From Treponema sp. (GTDB lineage Bacteria; Spirochaetota; Spirochaetia; Treponematales; Breznakiellaceae), in contig JAISFT010000057.1 of assembly GCA_031263435.1 (NCBI GenBank), forward strand, positions 1 through 5,982: a stretch of DNA of 5,982 nucleotides, in the 5' to 3' direction. Shown here piece by piece: positions 5,612 to 5,982 of this stretch (the stretch's first letter is position 1; each line of letters opens with the position of its first letter). The notes under the pieces were generated by a model, which searched no databases, had not been told where the DNA came from, and saw only the letters and a list, made by a program, of their open reading frames with translations. The position numbers and the translations under genes were made by a program.

Positions 5612-5641
5612 AAGAATCCGCTTGACTTTTATCATAGACGT
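5612..5641 (+). other. Right end of the IS110 element
   Basis: Thirty bases separate the transposase stop from the proposed boundary. The stretch holds TTGACT (5622-5627), an outward-facing -35-like hexamer, and CATAGACGT (5633-5641), the half-site copied in the bridge RNA. A short right end is normal for IS110-group elements whose RNA lies in the left end. Confidence 0.7.
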
Positions 5642-5741
5642 TAGCCCGCTTCCTTTGAATCTATTGGCGTGGGGCATATTCCACCAGAACGGTAGTGGGA
5701 TAATTTTCTTTATGGTTTTGCTGAGAATAACTTTACTTAAC

Positions 5742-5757
5742 GGGGTAGATCTACCCC
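5742..5757. repeat. Perfect 16-bp palindrome
   Basis: GGGGTAGATCTACCCC is fully self-complementary with no loop. That form suits a site for a dimeric DNA-binding protein better than an RNA hairpin. No adjacent gene is visible to which it could belong. Confidence 0.6.
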
Positions 5758-5835
5758 ATTAGCTCCCTGTTTAGATTATCTACCGGTGCGGTGTCTTTTC
5801 TCAAAGGCCGGTAGTGGTTATACGGTCTTCAGGCG

Positions 5836-5882
5836 GTTATCCACATGAGCGAAGCGACGTCTGCAAGGCGGTTGTGGGTAAC
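5836..5882. repeat. Hairpin with DnaA-box-like arms
   Basis: GTTATCCACA (5836-5845) pairs with TGTGGGTAAC (5873-5882), with one G-T position, around a 27-base loop. The left arm contains TTATCCACA (5837-5845), identical to the consensus DnaA box; the right arm contains a one-mismatch copy in inverse orientation. Two boxes alone do not make an origin. Confidence 0.45.
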
Positions 5883-5982
5883 TCACTTTATAGTTAGCAG
5901 AACAACAATTTTTCATAGGTTCGCTCGACCAGCGCCGATGAAGAATTTGAGCGGGATGACGAAAAGAACCGTAAAACCTGAA

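Larger units (their letters stand above)
4275..5641 (+). mobile_element. Complete IS110-group insertion sequence with bridge RNA
   Basis: The element consists of a structured leader of about 230 bases, one DEDD transposase gene and a short right end of 30 bases. A long leader and a short right end are the layout of the IS110 group; the IS1111 group keeps its RNA on the other side. There are no terminal inverted repeats, as usual for this family. The boundaries follow from two 9-base guides in the leader that match the ends (see the ncRNA entry). The joined circle would read CATAGAC at the right end, GTTA, then TCCGGTATA at the left end. GTTA occurs at both ends (4275-4278 and 5640-5643), so exact cut points are uncertain within it; GT is the likely core. 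Length is about 1365 bp. All catalytic residues and guides are intact, so it may be active. Confidence 0.85.
5642..5982. other. Intergenic region to the window end, no supported gene
   Basis: No convincing gene is visible. The stretch holds a 9-base direct repeat CGGTAGTGG (5690-5698 and 5809-5817), a hairpin CTACCGG/CCGGTAG (5780-5786 with 5808-5814), a 16-bp palindrome and a hairpin with DnaA-box-like arms. A plus-strand frame from 5919 to the TGA at 5979-5981 would encode the charged tail ADEEFERDDEKNRKT but lacks a start. A minus-strand frame is open from the window end to 5818 but shows no family motif. Confidence 0.5.

Noticed and set aside
5837..5881. Replication origin suggested by two DnaA-box-like sequences
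   Set aside because: There are only two boxes, in hairpin form, with no AT-rich unwinding region or dnaA/dnaN nearby.
5818..5982. Minus-strand open frame running to the window edge
   Set aside because: It is short, rich in Arg, Cys and Pro, overlaps a hairpin, and has no recognisable family.

Overview
The window reads as a piece of a bacterial chromosome of moderate GC content, most likely a spirochaete of the Treponema type. That is an inference from overall protein character and repeat-rich intergenic DNA; no marker gene proves it. Four housekeeping-type genes fill positions 1-3643. The 3' part of a TrmJ-like RNA methyltransferase gene runs rightward and meets, tail to tail, a leftward three-gene cluster. 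In transcription order the cluster is a membrane-anchored S41 C-terminal processing protease (2156-3643), the 16S rRNA methyltransferase rsmE (1333-2136) and a WecG/TagA/CpsF-type glycosyltransferase (623-1378). The cluster is tightly packed: 19 bases separate protease and rsmE, and rsmE and the glycosyltransferase overlap by 46 bases. It therefore looks like an operon.

Positions 3644-4274 hold no convincing gene. They carry a stem-loop just upstream of the protease gene, an AT-rich stretch, and two inverted copies (3877-3973 and 4158-4252) of a palindromic repeat, which match at about 80 of 97 aligned positions by hand count. Copy 1 sits inside a larger nested hairpin spanning about 3831-3978. 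The repeat looks like a non-coding dispersed or MITE-like element.

Positions 4275-5641 are a complete IS110-group insertion sequence. It has a 367-residue DEDD transposase (4508-5611) preceded by a highly structured leader of about 200 nt. The leader carries two adjacent 9-nt segments that match the two element ends exactly as a bridge RNA donor-binding loop should. CATAGACGT (4441-4449) is identical to the right end (5633-5641). TATACCGGA (4459-4467) is the reverse complement of the left end (4279-4287). Read together these place the element boundaries inside a GTTA shared by both ends, with GT the likely core dinucleotide. This RNA-guided recombinase with a readable guide RNA is the most interesting content of the window. 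The target-binding guides could not be matched to the present flanks.

Positions 5642-5982 hold no convincing gene. They contain a perfect 16-bp palindrome, a hairpin with the same closing arms as the first stem of the bridge RNA, a DnaA-box-like hairpin, and a second copy of a 10-base sequence that overlaps the left end of the insertion sequence.
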